A stretch of DNA of 40,536 nucleotides from the NCBI GenBank assembly GCA_019359325.1, contig JAHHHN010000041.1:1-40536 (forward strand), given 5' to 3'. A model generated the notes under the pieces. The model was not told where the DNA came from. It saw only the letters and a list, made by a program, of their open reading frames with translations, and did no database searches. Shown here one piece after another: positions 16,661-24,647 of this stretch. The position numbers and the translations under genes are program-made. Within the stretch, counting starts at the first letter, position 1, and the number at the start of each line of letters is the position of its first letter. Source of the DNA: Mojavia pulchra JT2-VF2. Lineage in GTDB: Bacteria > Cyanobacteriota > Cyanobacteriia > Cyanobacteriales > Nostocaceae.

Positions 16661-17080
16661 CTAAGAGTCTGTTTTTCTGCCCGCATGTCCGACTGTTTTC
16701 TTTATCAGCCAAGGGTTAGGATTGTTAATCATGTTTACTAAACTACCTAGAATCTTATTATAAGTACTGTAAATTTCTCGACCTGTATCAATATCCAAGT
16801 AGTTACACTTGACAGCAAATTCAATCCACGTCTGGGTTTCAGCAGCTTCCGCTTCACAGTCGTTCAACTTAGCTACAAATGCTGCTACGTATCGCCGTTT
16901 CCTCCATGCTTCTGCCAGATTCGCACATACAGAACGAGAGCAACGACGAATTTGGTCTGTGAGCGAATAACGTTCCTCTACTGGAAACTTTTTAGACACC
17001 TCAAATATCTTCATAGCTGCATCAAAAGCCATTTGATAGACTTTCAAGTCTCGATGAAAAGTAATTGCATTTTTTTCCAT
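16661..17080 (-). CDS. Four-helix-bundle protein (23S rRNA intervening-sequence protein family)
   Basis: A 139-residue protein with the family signature: an HRDLKVYQMAFDAAM start, FPVEERYSLTDQIRRCSRSV, then CANLAEAW near residues 52-59, and a C-terminal helix pair. Proteins of this family form compact helical bundles, often as oligomers. They are found in rRNA intervening sequences and near diversity-generating retroelements, and their function is mostly unknown. The gene is framed by inverted G-rich repeats, which suggests it moves or spreads as a ~530-bp unit (inference). Confidence 0.8.
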   Translation of the reverse strand: MEKNAITFHRDLKVYQMAFDAAMKIFEVSKKFPVEERYSLTDQIRRCSRSVCANLAEAWRKRRYVAAFVAKLNDCEAEAAETQTWIEFAVKCNYLDIDTGREIYSTYNKILGSLVNMINNPNPWLIKKTVGHAGRKTDS

Positions 17081-17108
17081 TTCCTATCTCTTACCTTCTT
17101 CACTCTTT

Positions 17109-17150
17109 CCCCCCTGCCCCCCTGCTCCCCTGCTTCCCCTCTCCCCGCCT
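17109..17150. repeat. C-rich tandem repeat, inverted copy of the 16618 repeat
   Basis: CCCCTGCCCCCCTGCTCCCC-type sequence, the reverse complement of the repeat at 16618-16650. The two lie in inverted orientation around the four-helix-bundle gene. Confidence 0.7.
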
Positions 17151-17436
17151 CGTTAGGCATAATTGCTCACTGGTTCGTTATTGATAATGCTCGTTTCCAA
17201 TAACGTCTATTGTATGTCACTTACAGCGTGCATTAATATTTACAATCCGTGAACACCTAAATCCGTTTTGCGGAAGTGATAGGGTGTCAATTAGTAATGC
17301 TAGGTCTGTAATTTCCTTATTGATATCTCCTTGATAGCTTTTCAGAAATGGACTGCGTTCAGGTGGTAGTAACTATCAGAGTGCTGAATTATAAATAACT
17401 TCTATAAATAACCAGGGGAATATAGCCCCACAAAAG

Positions 17437-17461
17437 CCCAGTCGTTGTGACTGGGTTTTTT
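17437..17461 (+). terminator. Strong rho-independent terminator without an obvious upstream gene
   Basis: CCCAGTC (17437-17443), loop GTTGT, GACTGGG (17449-17455), then six T. No plus-strand coding gene lies upstream within the ~250 bp before it, so it may end a small RNA or an old transcript. A G/C palindrome-rich short repeat (GCGCTCCCGCGCAGCGCCC) follows at about 17477-17495. Confidence 0.6.
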
Positions 17462-17626
17462 GCCCTTGGTGCGATTGCGCTCCCGCGCAGCGCCCTTGGC
17501 GCTCGCTGTCCTTTCACAGCTTTTACCGTGAAAACTATTAAATTTGACTGGTATTACTTTACAAACAATACTGAAACTGAAACAGTGAAGTTATTTAGAA
17601 ATAAAAACGTGAATCCAAAAATCAAT

Positions 17627-19162
17627 ATGAAAAAAATTATTTTATGCCTAATGAGTTTGAGCGTAGCACTATGTCTAATACTGTTTTCGGAACAGACTTA
17701 TGCACGCAATTCGGGGTATGAAGTGTGGCTTTCAGATCAAGGAAATACTCAAGGAATTACGGCCAGTTCGCCGAATGGACTGTATGGCGGCAAAGTCAGG
17801 ATTTATGATAGTGCAGACTTGGAACAGAACCCACCCATAAACAATCCATTGGTATTAGATGTAGTAACTGACTTATTTCCAAATGCACTCTTAACAACAG
17901 GATCTGATGTCAACAGAATTCATGGAATTATTCCCACCTCAGATTATAAATACATGACATTAAACTTTGTTGCTTCAGGGCATTTAGGGATAGTAGACGG
18001 TGAGACAAAACAGCCTGTGTGCTTATTCCGCTCTACTGCAACTAGTACAGGTAGACAAAATCATATGTCTACGATATCGAAAGACGGCACAAAAATCCTC
18101 ATCGCTAACCAAAGTGGGCGAATGCTTGAGCGAGTGGATATTCAAAAAAATACCGCAGGACAAGTAACAGGATTTAACTATAACGCGGATGGCAGTATTG
18201 ACATGGTTGGTGGGACGGGACGAGTATTAAATCAACCTATTGCGGTAGATGTTAATCTTGGGGATAACATTAGTTGTACCGTAACCGGACAGGTCGCAGA
18301 CGGACAATCCTCTTCTACCCCCAACGGCAATCCTAAACAAGCCGCAGGAGTTCGCCCGACTAATACAGTAATTTGCCCGATTATTTCCGACAACAGTCAG
18401 CACGCTTACGTAACTTTAGGCGGCGGTGGTATGTTCGTGGTTGACATCACTACCGCACCCATGAAGATAGTAGCTGAATACGATCTAAACGTAGTTCATG
18501 CTGCGGGTTGTGGAGGACAGTCGGCTGATGGATTTATGATCCTCAACACTGGAACCTCTGCCCCCAATGTTTCTGAATTTACACTCTATCGGTTTACACA
18601 AGACTATCCTCTAGCACCGAACTATAATCAACCCAATCAACCATTACCAGTTGCTGTCTGGGCAGACCCAGATAATGGAAAAATCATACTAGGGAACAAT
18701 CGAGATGCACATGGGATGGTCATCGTCAAAAATTTAAGTTCTGGAGAGGACAAATACCTGCACCAGTTTGATCGGGTACGAAATAATGCAGAAGTATTTC
18801 AGATGAATCCCCCGTGGGAAAATCTTCACTTGCGTCACGAAGGTACGTACAGTCTGACAACGACTGGATCTTGTGGGACAACTCTGGGAGCAGAGCAAAG
18901 TAATGACCCAACTCCGGATTTAGCTGATCTATCTTTAGGTAATAATGGTGACAAGATTTATGTTGCCTTACGGGGGCCAAATCCTCTGACCATAGCACAT
19001 GCAGCAGCAGGGAGTTGTCCTGGATTGGGAATTATTAAGCTATCTCCTAATAACAAAAGCGGTGAATTAACAAATGTTTTGCCCACGATGATTATTAGTG
19101 GAGATAGCACGAAAAACTTGAGTGACCCTCACGGGGCTATTGTGCGTCAAAAATTAAACTAA
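17627..19162 (+). CDS. Secreted beta-propeller-like protein
   Basis: A 511-residue protein. I chose the ATG giving MKKIILCLMSLSVALCLILF because it opens a clean signal peptide (basic, hydrophobic, then a likely cleavage near QTYA-RN). The mature part has repeated blade-like units: ISKDGTKILIANQ, ISDNSQHAYVTLGGGGMFVVDI, LGNNGDKIYVALRGPNPL and others. These resemble YVTN/LVIVD-type propellers that bind ligands or surfaces outside the cytoplasm. Several Cys residues may form disulphides. It has no operon partner. The start upstream at 17447 is rejected because the extra residues run through the terminator hairpin. Confidence 0.6.
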   Translation: MKKIILCLMSLSVALCLILFSEQTYARNSGYEVWLSDQGNTQGITASSPNGLYGGKVRIYDSADLEQNPPINNPLVLDVVTDLFPNALLTTGSDVNRIHGIIPTSDYKYMTLNFVASGHLGIVDGETKQPVCLFRSTATSTGRQNHMSTISKDGTKILIANQSGRMLERVDIQKNTAGQVTGFNYNADGSIDMVGGTGRVLNQPIAVDVNLGDNISCTVTGQVADGQSSSTPNGNPKQAAGVRPTNTVICPIISDNSQHAYVTLGGGGMFVVDITTAPMKIVAEYDLNVVHAAGCGGQSADGFMILNTGTSAPNVSEFTLYRFTQDYPLAPNYNQPNQPLPVAVWADPDNGKIILGNNRDAHGMVIVKNLSSGEDKYLHQFDRVRNNAEVFQMNPPWENLHLRHEGTYSLTTTGSCGTTLGAEQSNDPTPDLADLSLGNNGDKIYVALRGPNPLTIAHAAAGSCPGLGIIKLSPNNKSGELTNVLPTMIISGDSTKNLSDPHGAIVRQKLN

Positions 19163-19214
19163 CTATTTCCTACAAGAAAGCTCTCTTTCACAGTCCAGTC
19201 AATCGTAACGTTGC

Positions 19215-19370
19215 TGCGGATAGTTTGCATGCTTGTCGCGGGCGATCTCCGGTGTGGTGTCGGTTAATGGAAGTAAAGCGACATCAGAGTTAGTGAAGCA
19301 GCAACCCCAAGAGACTAAGCGCGAACGCACAGTACCAGGGTGGCGTACAAGATGCAAGTACCTTTCTACA
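19215..19370 (+). ncRNA. Possible remnant of a group II intron or other structured RNA
   Basis: The non-coding stretch has GGTGTCG pairing with CGACATC around a loop containing GTTAATGGAAGTAAAG, then GTTAGTGAAGCAGCAACCCC and CAGTACCAGGGTGG. This texture reminds me of domain I of cyanobacterial group II introns. No reverse transcriptase, domain V or splice boundary is visible, so it would be a fragment at best. Confidence 0.25.
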
Positions 19371-19498
19371 AAATCTATGCTGCTTTTGAACCTAATTCAA
19401 ATAATATAAAAAATGAGCAACCTGTACAAAAGTAAACAAGCAACTAAAAAACTATTTCAGTCAGATAACACAAAATCTACTGTTATCAAGAGGAATAT

Positions 19499-19792
19499 AT
19501 GGAATTTAGTAAAGAACTTGAGAATGTATTATATATCCCTGAAAACTGTATTCCCTTACCTGAAAACTTTGATTACGAAATAGCTGAATACCTAGCTGAA
19601 ATGGTATTAAATTCTCAAGAAATTGCCCAAAAAGATTCTTCATATAATGGTTTTGGTGTTTTATTTACAGATAAGACTTTAGATTCAGAACAATCTAAAA
19701 ATTTAAAAGAAGATTTAATTCGTCATATAGAAAATATATTACGTGACTACTATCTGAACAAAACACGCGGATATTTATCACCATTAGATTAA
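19499..19792 (+). CDS. Hypothetical acidic protein, 97 residues
   Basis: It starts MEFSKELENVLYIPENCIPL after a good AGAGGA ribosome site. It is rich in Glu, Asp and Leu, with two probable helices (YEIAEYLAEMVLNSQEIAQ, then LKEDLIRHIENILRDYYL). No membrane segment is seen and no family is recognised. It stands alone, and a perfect hairpin follows about 50 bp after the stop codon. Confidence 0.55.
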   Translation: MEFSKELENVLYIPENCIPLPENFDYEIAEYLAEMVLNSQEIAQKDSSYNGFGVLFTDKTLDSEQSKNLKEDLIRHIENILRDYYLNKTRGYLSPLD

Positions 19793-19841
19793 AAATAGTA
19801 GGGACTATTATGTTCCCGGACGAGAGCGAAGATGATCGGGT

Positions 19842-19863
19842 ATATTAGGCGTTCGCCTAATAT
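19842..19863. terminator. Perfect 10-bp hairpin between convergent genes
   Basis: ATATTAGGCG (19842-19851) and CGCCTAATAT (19854-19863) pair exactly. It sits between the plus-strand 97-residue gene and the minus-strand vapC and probably ends transcription from one or both sides, although the T-run is short. Confidence 0.5.
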
Positions 19864-19948
19864 TTCTAACAAAGGGCCACACAAAATTTTGAATTTGTAT
19901 CTAGCTTGAATCTTGCTAATGACCTTAATCTCTCTCTGCACATAAAAT

Positions 19949-20392
19949 TTATAGCCAAGATTCAACAGACAATGTTCTCACTTGTTGAATCCTCTGAAAG
20001 TCGCTGTCGGCTGACACAATGATCAGACCATGTTGTAAGGCTACAGCCGCAATCCAAAGGTCATTTTCATCAAAGCCTAGATCAGTTATTTTCGTTTTTC
20101 TCCGCTTACTTTTCTCCTTCGGTGCAAACTGATTGAATAAAGCGGCTTTCAGTTGGCCGTAGATAGTAGCAGTAGATCCATCAATATTATGGCTGTATAT
20201 ACCCGTTAGAAAACGGTGAATTAGTGCTAAGTTACTTTCCTTGCGTTGAGAACGTTCTGCCATGTCTACCAGTTCCCCTTGAACGATGGCGCAGGTTGCA
20301 ATCACAGAATTTTCCACTTCCGCAAGGCGATTAAGCACATTGGCATTACCAAGTATTGCTTGGCTACAGTGATTTGTATCTAACAGGTACAT
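19949..20392 (-). CDS. PIN-domain toxin, VapC-like
   Basis: A 147-residue PIN-domain protein. It starts MYLLDTN with Asp5, then has GEL with Glu40, FDENDLWIAA with Asp111 and SADSDF with Asp129/Asp131, which together form the four-acid metal site of PIN nucleases. VapC toxins cut tRNA or rRNA when the antitoxin is lost, which stabilises plasmids. The start overlaps the antitoxin stop by one base (TAATG), the standard antitoxin-first layout. The RNA target is not known. Confidence 0.85.
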   Translation of the reverse strand: MYLLDTNHCSQAILGNANVLNRLAEVENSVIATCAIVQGELVDMAERSQRKESNLALIHRFLTGIYSHNIDGSTATIYGQLKAALFNQFAPKEKSKRRKTKITDLGFDENDLWIAAVALQHGLIIVSADSDFQRIQQVRTLSVESWL

Positions 20393-20682
20393 TATTCAAA
20401 GGGGTTTTCGTAATCAAATTTGGCTTTGCCGCGAGTGGCATAAACTAATTCAAGACATTCTTTTAAATCATCACCCTCCCATTTACCAATTGTTTTTAAG
20501 TGTTCGAGCAGTGAGCGACCTGTGGAATTTACTGTAGTGTGAGCGGCGGAAGGAGCCACTTCAGAAACAGGCTGTGTTTGGGTTGACTTCGTTTTCAAAA
20601 AGCGTATAAAGTCTAGCGTTTCAGCCAGAATGGTATCTGGTGTCGATTCGATTTCTAAAAGAAGCAGTTCTTTGATAGTCAT
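20392..20682 (-). CDS. VapB-type antitoxin with DUF2281-like N-terminus
   Basis: A 96-residue protein starting MTIKELLLLEIESTPDTILAE, then TLDFIRFLK, which is the DUF2281 pattern common in cyanobacterial antitoxins paired with PIN toxins. The C-terminal part (SLLEHLKTIGKWEGDDLKEC) probably wraps the toxin. It overlaps the toxin start by one base. Autoregulation by the pair is expected for the family, but no clear operator was picked out upstream. Confidence 0.75.
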   Translation of the reverse strand: MTIKELLLLEIESTPDTILAETLDFIRFLKTKSTQTQPVSEVAPSAAHTTVNSTGRSLLEHLKTIGKWEGDDLKECLELVYATRGKAKFDYENPFE

Positions 20683-20769
20683 ATTGGGTATGTCCTCTGC
20701 TGGAGCGAAGATCCAGGCATAGCTGCATCAGTCTTTTTCATTATCGCAATAGTTTCTTTTAGTGTTACT

Positions 20770-21070
20770 ACACTAAGTTCCAGGTTTTCAGTCAGGAGTC
20801 AGTCTAATTTGAAGTTTCGCCTTGGCGTAAATTCACCAATTAGTAAATTTAGATTTTCGCCTTGCTGCCATACTACGTTCCAAGCATTCAGCTAGAGGTC
20901 AGTCTAATTTGAAATTTCGTCTTGGCGTAAATTCACCAATTAGTAAATCTATATTTTCACCTTGCAGCTACACTACGTTTCAAGTATTCAGCCAGGGTCA
21001 GTCTAATTTAGAATTTCGCCTTGGCGTAAATTCACCAATTAGTAAATCTATATTTTCACCTTGTTGCCAT
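20770..21070. repeat. Three ~100-bp tandem repeats, candidate centromere (parS)
   Basis: The phrase GTCAGTCTAATTT recurs at 20798, 20898 and 20997, and each time is followed by GGCGTAAATTCACCAATTAG and an AT-rich TTTTCRCCTTG end. The copy at 20997 is the 3' end of the ParA-partner gene; the other two are non-coding echoes of that coding end. An upstream match (AATCTATATTTTCGCC) lies at 22281-22296 before parA. Spacing of 99-100 bp and the position beside parA and its RHH partner suggest binding sites for partition. Confidence 0.65.
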
Positions 21071-21390
21071 TTCACCCAGACAGCCATGAGAAAATCTACC
21101 AATTCGCTTTTATCAATCTCTACGCCACGTCTTTTGAGTTTGAGTAATTCTTCTTCTACATCTAAATCTGTTGAGCGTTTCACATAGTAGGTGCGCCCAA
21201 TCCAAGCATTATCAGACCGCTTTCCAGTTGCGGGTCTGCCACGTTTGCGTGGTTCATTTTGAGTTGGTGCTGGTGGAGGTGGTGTCTTTGTCACGTTACT
21301 CTCTGTGATTGCTTCTGTTGGTTGTTCTGGCTCTTGTTGTGATTCTTCTTTGGTTTCAAATAACTTTTTAAAGGGGCTAGGCTTGCTCAT
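20998..21390 (-). CDS. RHH-type ParA partner (centromere-binding protein)
   Basis: A 130-residue protein. The first ~65 residues are disordered and rich in Glu, Gln, Pro and Thr, with a basic RKRGRPATGKR hook at about 48-58. The rest has a strand (RTYYVKRST) and two helices (DVEEELLKLKRRG, KSELVDFLMAVWVKW), matching RHH centromere-binding proteins of type Ib partition systems. The start overlaps the parA stop (ATGA), so the two are co-translated. Its last 20 codons are duplicated twice downstream as part of the ~100-bp repeats. The flexible basic N-terminus could stimulate ParA, as known for ParG-type partners. Confidence 0.65.
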   Translation of the reverse strand: MSKPSPFKKLFETKEESQQEPEQPTEAITESNVTKTPPPPAPTQNEPRKRGRPATGKRSDNAWIGRTYYVKRSTDLDVEEELLKLKRRGVEIDKSELVDFLMAVWVKWQQGENIDLLIGEFTPRRNSKLD

Positions 21391-21980
21391 GACAGTATCT
21401 CCTTACCCACCTCTTGATACTCACGCCATGCTATTTTGCTGCTGCGGTCTTTGACTTGATAAACTGGCAGCCCCTCCAGTGCCGCTTTTTCATAAACAGC
21501 AAATCGTTTAATCCCATGTTGAAATAGTGGTATTCCCTCTGCCTCTAATGCTTCCCGTGCTTGCTGTCCTGTTAAACGAGGAGCTGGGGGAATAATTGTG
21601 AGCAACACACGATAGCGATCGCTGCCTAATGATTTGAGAGTACCTACAGTCTGCAACAGTGCATCCATCGCTAAAGCATCAGGAGTAGTAGGCAGGATTA
21701 ATAGATTGCACCCGTCAGCAAGTGCTTCTAAATCTTCAAAGCTTGGTCGGGCTGCTGTGTCAATGACCACATGATCATAATTACGGCTGTGCATAGGGGC
21801 CTGCAATAAATCCACAACTTTAAAAGGTAATGCCCCTCGCTTTGCCCATCCTGTAGCACTGTGGTTTGGGTCGCCATCGACCAGCAAAGTGCTGCCCTTC
21901 TGAGATAGAAAGCAAGCAATATGGATGGCGCTTGTCGTTTTAGCGACACCTCCCTTGAAACTGGCAAGGGTGATAATCAC
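21387..21980 (-). CDS. parA: ParA-family partition ATPase
   Basis: A 197-residue protein. I chose the GTG start because it has GGAG nine bases upstream and opens directly on the family's first strand (MIITLASFKGGVAKTT). The deviant Walker A KGGVAKTT lies at 9-16, LLVDGDPN near 34-41 and the Walker B HVVIDTAA follows. Small ParA proteins without an N-terminal HTH use ATP-dependent DNA binding to position plasmids, driven by a small partner; the overlapping RHH gene fits that. Alternative starts up to 22085 would add residues without family support. Confidence 0.85.
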   Translation of the reverse strand: MIITLASFKGGVAKTTSAIHIACFLSQKGSTLLVDGDPNHSATGWAKRGALPFKVVDLLQAPMHSRNYDHVVIDTAARPSFEDLEALADGCNLLILPTTPDALAMDALLQTVGTLKSLGSDRYRVLLTIIPPAPRLTGQQAREALEAEGIPLFQHGIKRFAVYEKAALEGLPVYQVKDRSSKIAWREYQEVGKEILS

Positions 21981-22077
21981 GAGATGTACTCCAATAAATG
22001 CTGCTAGTTTACTCTTAAAATGGCGAAAATTTGTATTTTTTAATTTATAAAATGTTACCTGGGCAGCAATACAGAAT

Positions 22078-22305
22078 TTCGCCAATTCAAAAATATAAAA
22101 ACTTAAAAGTAGTAATCACTAGCTTCTCCAAGCTACACCTGAACAAAAGACAGTTTGACTGTATCCCTAATTATTAGATTGGTTAGCTCTCTTTGGTTTA
22201 CTGGTTAGTACATTTTGGATGAGTCGCTTAAATTGGCAATAATACAAATTGCTAGTAATACAACAATACGTATTTCTGATAATCTATATTTTCGCCAATT
22301 CAAAA
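22078..22305. promoter_or_regulatory. Repeated TTCGCCAATTCAAAA upstream of parA
   Basis: The same 15-mer occurs at 22078-22092 and 22291-22305, in the spacer between parA and the divergent rbp gene. The second copy is joined to AATCTATATTTTC, which also occurs in the ~100-bp repeats downstream of the partner gene. This suggests that the partition proteins bind here too and repress their own promoter (inference). The spacer also holds a HIP1 site at about 22350. Confidence 0.4.
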
Positions 22306-22530
22306 TTAAATCAGCATACCATAACATCATCATTCCACGACTGCATAGGCGATCGCCACCTCATCACATGACTGGTTAACCATCTATTAACCATTTACTG
22401 GATGCGTAGGTTTACCTTCTATGTCATTCTAGAAAACGAGAGTTAATTCGGTGACAGTGTTTGTTTTGAGTATCACAGGCTTTTCTCCGAAATTTAAATC
22501 TCCGCACATTTAGAATTTTGGAGAAAATCG

Positions 22531-22839
22531 ATGTCAATTTATGTAGGCAACCTCTCTTATGAAGTTACAGAAAACGATCTTAAGGGTGTTTTTGCTGAAT
22601 ACGGTACTGTAAATCGGGTTCAAGTACCTACTGACCGCGAAACAGGCCGTCCGAGAGGTTTCGCTTTCGTGGAAATGGGAGCAGATGCTGAAGAAACTGC
22701 TGCCATTGAAGCTCTTGATGGTGCTGAATGGATGGGTCGTAACCTCAAAGTTAACAAAGCCAAACCTAAAGAAGACAGAAGTTCTTCTGGTGGTGGACGG
22801 GGCGGATATGGTGGTGGCGGTGGACGCGGACGCTACTAA
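22531..22839 (+). CDS. Cyanobacterial Rbp, single-RRM glycine-rich RNA-binding protein
   Basis: A 102-residue protein. One RNA-recognition motif covers residues 1-80, with RNP2 IYVGNL (3-8) and RNP1 RGFAFVEM (42-49), and is followed by a glycine/arginine tail (GGGRGGYGGGG). This is the class of cold-responsive Rbp proteins known from Anabaena, which lie upstream of rpsU as here. A long AT-rich leader (about 22440-22530) and the GGAG before the ATG fit the family's post-transcriptional cold control. They bind U- or G-rich RNA and affect mRNA fate. The presence on an apparently accessory replicon is notable, as is the broken rpsU after it. Confidence 0.9.
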   Translation: MSIYVGNLSYEVTENDLKGVFAEYGTVNRVQVPTDRETGRPRGFAFVEMGADAEETAAIEALDGAEWMGRNLKVNKAKPKEDRSSSGGGRGGYGGGGGRGRY

Positions 22840-22961
22840 GTTTTGAAACCTAAAATTTTACAAGCCAGTCTTTAGGTCAGATAAGGAGTCTGTCTTTTTT
22901 TTGGACTGTTACCCCGAAAGAGCAATTGATGAAGTCAATAGTCAATTTAGTAGGAGAGATA

Positions 22962-23151
22962 ATGACCCAAATAATAGTGGGTGAAAATGAACACCTTGAG
23001 TCAGCCTTACGCCGATTTAAGCGAGAAGTTTCGCTCATCGGGGATTTTTCAAGACATGAGAAAGCACCGTCACTTTGAAACGCCTATTGAAAAATCCAAG
23101 CGCAAAAAACTTGCTTTACAAAAGCAGGGTAAAAGACGTTTCCGCACTTGA
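22962..23151 (+). pseudogene. rpsU: rpsU (30S ribosomal protein S21) with a +1 frameshift
   Basis: The ATG at 22962, after a TAGGAGAG ribosome site, opens [20 protein letters not shown], a clear S21 start, but this frame stops at 23078 after 38 residues. The second half ([20 protein letters not shown], then a basic end) reads in the +1 frame to the stop at 23151. Removing one G from GGGG at 23040-23043 restores a 62-residue S21. The reading frame was therefore broken by one base in a G run. It may be a true decayed second copy, a sequencing error, or a site of slippage. A plus-1 frame from ATG 22987 gives a 54-residue protein lacking the S21 N-terminus. Confidence 0.75.
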
Positions 23152-23176
23152 GAACTGACATAGATATAAATGAATG

Positions 23177-23205
23177 CCCTCATAGTGTTTATGAGGGTTT
23201 TCTTT
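23177..23205 (+). terminator. Rho-independent terminator after rpsU
   Basis: CCCTCAT (23177-23183) pairs with ATGAGGG (23191-23197), 7-nt loop, followed by TTTTCTTT. It ends the rbp-rpsU transcript. Confidence 0.75.
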
Positions 23206-24634
23206 ATGGAATTTAGCAGCAGTAAGCAAAAATTAAGCAGAGTATAGCTCTAGTAGTAACCGACCTCTTACTTAGTAGCTATTTATGCAAGTTTAATTAA
23301 TGATTATGCAATCAGTAAAATATCAAATTATTTATAATTTTTTTTATAAATAATTCTCAAGTATAAGATAGAAATTAAGTATGAATGATCAAAACTGATA
23401 CCTGGAATTATCTATCTCAAGGGAGATTTTATTTTTTTTATCTTTACACCCGGCTATTAAATAAACATTTATACGAAGATTCTCTTGTCATTAGGGCTGA
23501 AATGAGTAGTGATTCAGATTAAAAAGCTATTTTTTAGATAAATAAGAGCCTAAACGTCAAATAATACGTTGTTTAATTTTTAGCTGAAATAATACGGTGC
23601 TTTATTAAAAAATAATAAATAATCCCGTGCTGTGAATAACAGTGTTTTATGCTACTATCTTGAAAAGCGCTTTATTGATTGAAGCCCATACAAGATTTCA
23701 TATCCAGACCAGTGCTGCCATTACGGCTGAAAACCTCCCCTACCTTTATCCCTTCTCCCTAATTTATTAGGAGATCTATATGCATTAAAGAGGTAATCCG
23801 AGTAAGAAAGTTTCATCAAAAGACTATTAGTATGCCTACTAGCCTTAAACGAATAGCTTACTCACACTAAGAGGTGAATTAATGAGTAAAGTATGGAAAA
23901 GCACAGCAAAGTTTCTAAATGTAGCGTTGTAGCCTTTTTCTTGTTTGCTTATGTTTTTAAAGATTGAATTGGTTGAACTTTAGATTATTGTAGCTGCTGT
24001 TTAACCCGACCAAGAGCTAACAGCAGCACTCCCCCCGTTATTACTGATTTAACTAGAGGTGGATCTATTATGACACAAAAACCAATAACCCTACAGATGT
24101 TTTGTTCTCTAAAATCTTTTCAGGAAAAGAGACGAGTAGGTAAAGAACAAATAAAACCGAAACAACTATATACTATATATATTTTCCCCCTACTATCCAT
24201 GATCAAGGGGTCAACATAACATTTTGCCAATTTTGTAAGTTAAAAATTTTTATTGCAAGTTTTGGAACCTCATCCATAGTTTCAAATCTCTGCAATGACA
24301 ATTTTTTGTCATTGCAAGTATGTAACATCAAATTGGCATAGTTAGTATTGTTTCATTTCAAGCTAAACTTAACTGATTCAAGGGTTTGCTGAGATTCTGA
24401 GCGAAGCTCAGAATGACAACCAAAGACAATCTGGTATAACTCACACGAAATTAAAGTTGTGTTATCGCTTTTCTAGTAAAAGTTCAGTGATGAAACGCAG
24501 ATAAGGAAAAGGTGTAAGTTTAGTAAACATCTACGTTTTGAGAAGGACACCCTTCAGGTTCCTATCAATTTCAGCCGAAATTAGGAAGTTAATGAATCAG
24601 CATAGATGATGCTGAAGTTTGTCCCCAATAGCAT
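23206..24634. other. Long spacer before the biosynthetic cluster
   Basis: About 1.4 kb, AT-rich, with no convincing gene. Near 23882 a GAGGTG ribosome site and ATG open MSKVWKSTAKFLNVAL and stop; this looks like the beginning of a cyanobacterial porin gene and may be its remnant. In another frame at 23893 a 24-residue hydrophobic peptide is possible. At 24070 a 49-residue frame (MTQKPITLQMFCSLKS...) stops at 24219 with no family match. The promoter of the cluster must lie in or near this spacer. Confidence 0.35.
24394..24414. repeat. Short perfect palindrome ATTCTGAGC-GAA-GCTCAGAAT
   Basis: Nine-base arms around GAA, about 240 bp before the first halogenase. Similar ATTCTGAG palindromes are common short dispersed repeats in Nostoc-like genomes (recalled, not searched). 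Confidence 0.5.
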
Positions 24635-24647
24635 AAAGGAGAAGCAT

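Noticed and set aside
20770-21070. CRISPR array
   Set aside because: The units are ~100 bp and differ along their whole length; there are no short repeats with unique spacers and no cas genes.
20909-21187. Plus-strand frame across the ~100-bp repeats
   Set aside because: It only reads the repeats in the opposite strand of the ParA-partner gene and has no ribosome site.
24606-24647. Fourteen extra N-terminal residues on halogenase copy 1
   Set aside because: Copy 2 lacks them, the ribosome site lies between the two starts, and the family starts at the second Met.
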